Below, one piece after another: positions 33,247-36,026 of a DNA stretch of 36,026 nt. Position 1 is the stretch's first letter. Each line of letters begins with the position of its first letter. The position numbers were made by a program, and so were the translations under genes. A model generated the notes under the pieces. The model searched no databases. It saw nothing but the letters and a program-made list of their open reading frames with translations, and was not told where the DNA came from. Source of the stretch: Chloroflexota bacterium (lineage in GTDB: Bacteria; Chloroflexota; Dehalococcoidia; Bin125). The DNA is taken from contig JAPPNI010000040.1 of assembly GCA_028873865.1 (NCBI GenBank), positions 1 through 36,026 on the forward strand. Reading direction: 5' to 3'.

Positions 33247-35274
33247 ATGCGTATCCTCCGCCAGCAGTTGACGCGCCGCAGCCTGCTCTCGGCGAGCATG
33301 CGGGCAGGAGTCGGCATCGCCGCCCTGGCCCTCGCCGGCTGCGGGAACGAAGCAGAGCCGGAGCCACCTCGGCCGGACCAAGTTCGCGCCAACAAGCAGG
33401 CCCAGCCGGCTCCCGCTCGGCCCATCGTACAACCGGCGGATGAGCGAAGCCCACGTGATCAGCCGGGGAAGCAGTCGCCCGCTCAAGGCCGATCAAGTAC
33501 CACGCCGTCTCGGCCGACGCCTGAGGAGCCAACGCCGGAATCGATGCCCCGCCCGGACCGGAGCTCACAGAGCGGCATGCCCGGTCCCAACACCCGGGTC
33601 ACGCACCAGTTCGCGGACCTCGCCGCAGTCGACAGCTGGGACCCGCACGGCGCCCGCTCGGCATTCGCACAGTCGGTGCACTCGTTGACTTACCACCGGA
33701 TCGGTCGCTGGGAGCGATCCAGTTCGCGCCTCTGGGAGGCGGATCTCTGCGAGGTCCCCGAGATTCTCGATCTGGAGACCTGGGTGTTCAACTTGGACCC
33801 GCGCGCCCGCTTCCAGATCGATGCTGAGGGCGAGGGACGGCCTGCCACGAGCGAGGATGTGCGGCTGAGCATCGAGCGGTTATCGTCGGCCGGCGGCTTC
33901 GCGGATGCCACGGGCGAGGATCCCCGTCGGCCCGCCGACTGGGCCACCATACGCTTCCAGGCATTCGACCAGGTCACCGAGTACAACGATCCGTTCGTGC
34001 TCAAGATCGACAGGGGCGAGGTACATCCAGCGCTCGACATGCTCCTCGGACCCTATTCCTGGATCGCCAGCGCCGAAGCGATCGAGCAGGCCGGCGTCCG
34101 CTGGCCTGAGGGATCGGCGGGCGAGCCCTGGACCGACGGATCGGGACCCTACCGGCTGTACGGGCATGGGCTGGAGCGAACCACCCTGGTCCGCTCCGAT
34201 CGCTGGTGGGCGAGCGAACCGCCGCCTGACTACTGGTCGGCGCATCGGCTGGCTCGGCTCGACGCTATCCGCGTGTTCAGCGGGTCCGCGCACGACCTGA
34301 TGCAAATGTACGCCGCCGGCGACATCGACGTAGCCGGCTCGCCCCTGCACGACATGCAGATCGACACCCTGGCCGCGCAGTTTCCAGAGCACCAGGTCTA
34401 CGAAGTGATCGGCGGCCGCCCGCTGCAGCTGGTCACGCCGCGCGATCCCGACCCCCTCGGCGCGCTCAGCGATCCGCGCATTGCAATGGCGATCAACTGG
34501 TCCGTGAACCGGCCCGAGCTGGCCCGCGGCGTGGGCGCGCCGGTCCGGCTCACGCCGTCCGGGCCGGTCGCGCCGCAGGTTACCGAGTTGGCGCTGCCGG
34601 ACGATGAATTGCGCGGCTACTACGGCTACCGCGCGCCGGACGCGGCGACCCGGGCTGCGGTCGCCGACCTGGTTGGGGCGGCTGGCGGCCCGGAACAGGT
34701 CGCCCCGCTCAAGCTCGTGGTCCTGGATGAGGTCGCCCGCGCTCTGCCCGGATCGGACAAAGTGGTCTTGGACATGGTCCGGCGGACGAGCGGTCTCACC
34801 ATCGAACTGGAGTACGCCGCACGGGTGGCTGCGATGCAGCGGCTGCTGAGCGGCGAGCGCTTCGTCCTCTTGCGCTGGGGCGAGACGCCGCAGTCCGCTG
34901 TCCCCATCCGAGAGTGGCTCCGAACGCAGCACACCGAGGGCCCGGGGGCCTGGGGCGCGTTCGCAGATCCCGAACTCGATCAGTCGCTGGATGATCTGCG
35001 AACGCAGATTGACGATCAGAGCCTCAGAGAGTTCGTGCCCGACCTACAGCGGCGCTGGCTTTTGGGCTCGGCAACCGGCTGGATTCACGACTTGGCCGTC
35101 CCCCTGCAGCGGGTGATCGTCCAGCCCTGGTTCAGCCCAGACGCCCGCTGGCTCGACTTCGCTTGGTCGGGCCAGCACCTCGCCGACTGCGGCATCCGCC
35201 TGCGCGACGGTTCCGGCTATCCAGCCGCTCGTCGGCAGCTGCCGGATTCCGATTCGGACGCCGACGAATCCTGA
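33247..35274 (+). CDS. Tat-exported extracellular solute-binding lipoprotein, family 5 (peptide/nickel type), 675 aa
   Basis: ATG 33247 is preferred over upstream in-frame starts because it begins the signal sequence and sits six bases after a -10 element. Residues 10-14 (RRSLL) are a twin-arginine motif, and LALAGC gives a lipidated Cys32, so the folded protein would be exported and anchored outside. A Pro/Gln/Arg-rich linker precedes the family 5 fold: THQFADLAAVDSWDPHGARS near the start of the domain, LETWVFNLDPRARFQ, ATSEDVRLSIERL, GSGPYRLYGHG and LSDPRIAMAINWSVNR. These proteins capture peptides or other small solutes for an ABC importer. No permease or ATPase gene follows within the window. 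Confidence 0.85.
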   Translation: MRILRQQLTRRSLLSASMRAGVGIAALALAGCGNEAEPEPPRPDQVRANKQAQPAPARPIVQPADERSPRDQPGKQSPAQGRSSTTPSRPTPEEPTPESMPRPDRSSQSGMPGPNTRVTHQFADLAAVDSWDPHGARSAFAQSVHSLTYHRIGRWERSSSRLWEADLCEVPEILDLETWVFNLDPRARFQIDAEGEGRPATSEDVRLSIERLSSAGGFADATGEDPRRPADWATIRFQAFDQVTEYNDPFVLKIDRGEVHPALDMLLGPYSWIASAEAIEQAGVRWPEGSAGEPWTDGSGPYRLYGHGLERTTLVRSDRWWASEPPPDYWSAHRLARLDAIRVFSGSAHDLMQMYAAGDIDVAGSPLHDMQIDTLAAQFPEHQVYEVIGGRPLQLVTPRDPDPLGALSDPRIAMAINWSVNRPELARGVGAPVRLTPSGPVAPQVTELALPDDELRGYYGYRAPDAATRAAVADLVGAAGGPEQVAPLKLVVLDEVARALPGSDKVVLDMVRRTSGLTIELEYAARVAAMQRLLSGERFVLLRWGETPQSAVPIREWLRTQHTEGPGAWGAFADPELDQSLDDLRTQIDDQSLREFVPDLQRRWLLGSATGWIHDLAVPLQRVIVQPWFSPDARWLDFAWSGQHLADCGIRLRDGSGYPAARRQLPDSDSDADES

Positions 35275-35289
35275 CCCCTGCTAGATCGA

Positions 35290-35318
35290 CAGGATCGAGG
35301 AGCCATTCAACGATCCTG
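35290..35318 (+). terminator. possible terminator hairpin after the solute-binding protein gene
   Basis: CAGGATCG (35290-35297) and CGATCCTG (35311-35318) form a perfect 8-bp stem with a 13-base loop, 15 bases after the stop codon. There is no following T tract, so intrinsic termination is doubtful. Confidence 0.3.
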
Positions 35319-36026
35319 CTCATGTGTGGAGCCCCGCCGGTCAGTTCCCAGATCACGCCGCCATAGCCCCAGCGTCAACCACCGCAACAGCCAGTGCAGC
35401 CGCCAGACCATGGGCAGCTGACAGCGCAGCCGCCTGAGCCAGTCCAGCGCCCGTTTGCGCCGAGTGGGGGCAGGGAACGTCGGCCCCGGGCGGGGTGAGC
35501 CCAGAGGCGCCGATCAGCCTCAGATCCGGCCGCCGCCAATCGGCCCGTGGCCAGCCCAAGGCGCGCGGTGCCGCCCTACGCTCAGCCCAGGCATCACGTC
35601 ACTCGACAACCAGTTCGGTCGGCGCGCCGTGCGCCCGGCCCTCATCCGCTCTCGCCTGCTCGGTGATCAGCTCGCGGAGGACGCGGCAGAGTGCGGCCAC
35701 CGGCCTCACGTGTTCGACCTCGTCTCCAGCATCCACAACGACCGCATCGATCCCGTCATCCCTGCTGTCCTACCACCGTTCGGGACGACCGTCGAGCGCC
35801 TTCCCTTCACTCGTTCGCGCAGGCCGCCCACGTCCGCTCACCGGCCCTTGATTTTCCACGCAAGTCTTTGCCAGACCTCGTAGGGGAGGCTCCTCCTCAC
35901 CTCTCCCCCTCGCGGTCGCCACTGACAAGCGGTCCTCGACGCTCAACCGGTCAATTCCGATTTCAGTCGTCCCGGCGTTCCCAGCTTGACGAAAGCACCT
36001 CAGCTCGCCGTTCCTCGTATTCGCGC
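35319..36026. other. no recognisable gene
   Basis: Frames here are Arg/Pro/Ala-rich. A plus-strand frame with CGHRPHVFDLVSSIHNDRID and LPPFGTTVERL has slightly better composition but no start, motif or family that I can support. It may be an IS remnant. Confidence 0.3.

Overview
The window is high-GC bacterial DNA of accessory character: many insertion-sequence remnants, a block of secreted repeat proteins, and a compact cluster that looks like a defence island. No rRNA, tRNA or housekeeping gene was recognised, so the host can only be guessed. A Tat-type lipoprotein solute-binding protein, a YfbK-like von Willebrand protein, TANNNT-N6-ATG leaderless-type starts and a short helix-turn-helix protein of a type I associate with Chloroflexota (Dehalococcoidia/SAR202-like) make that phylum a reasonable but unproven guess.

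Layout. 1-0.8 kb: a Calx-beta-like repeat protein cut off by a degenerate istB fragment. 0.8-1.2 kb: two tiny membrane proteins. 1.4-4.05 kb: a decayed IS21-family element ('IS-A', copy 1) with istA and istB broken by a nonsense codon, a frameshift and two short hairpin-like insertions. 4.05-10.7 kb (minus strand): four related exported proteins with Ig-like 'GG-x-x-PY' units and a recurring YRVxGQLLTIP motif, two of them damaged, with an IS1182-like remnant between them. 10.7-12.2 kb: a 75-bp-period repeat and an IS256-like remnant. 12.2-14.5 kb (minus): a membrane-anchored unknown protein, then an operon of two very small ORFs and an RCC1-repeat lipoprotein that has a frameshift.

14.8-24.3 kb is the most interesting part. 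A DUF4143-type AAA ATPase (418 aa) overlaps by ATGA a 1356-aa NACHT-like STAND NTPase carrying a C-terminal PD-(D/E)XK-like nuclease domain. Convergent to it is a single-chain restriction-modification enzyme (N-terminal nuclease motif plus N6-adenine methylase). Divergent from that is a 291-aa protein of unknown family. I read this as a candidate anti-phage island in which the ATPase/NACHT-nuclease pair is an undescribed or little-described two-gene system.

24.4-27.5 kb: a second IS-A copy, right-truncated, whose istB is split by a complete nested IS21-family element ('IS-B', 24861-27317) with inverted repeats and a 5-bp target duplication. The two IS-A copies lie in the same orientation on either side of the island, as in a composite transposon. 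27.7-31 kb: an unknown gene, low-information sequence, a beta-propeller remnant and a helix-turn-helix remnant. 31.1-35.3 kb: divergent genes for a Q/E-rich von Willebrand-domain lipoprotein and a Tat-dependent solute-binding lipoprotein. Nothing recognisable follows to the end.
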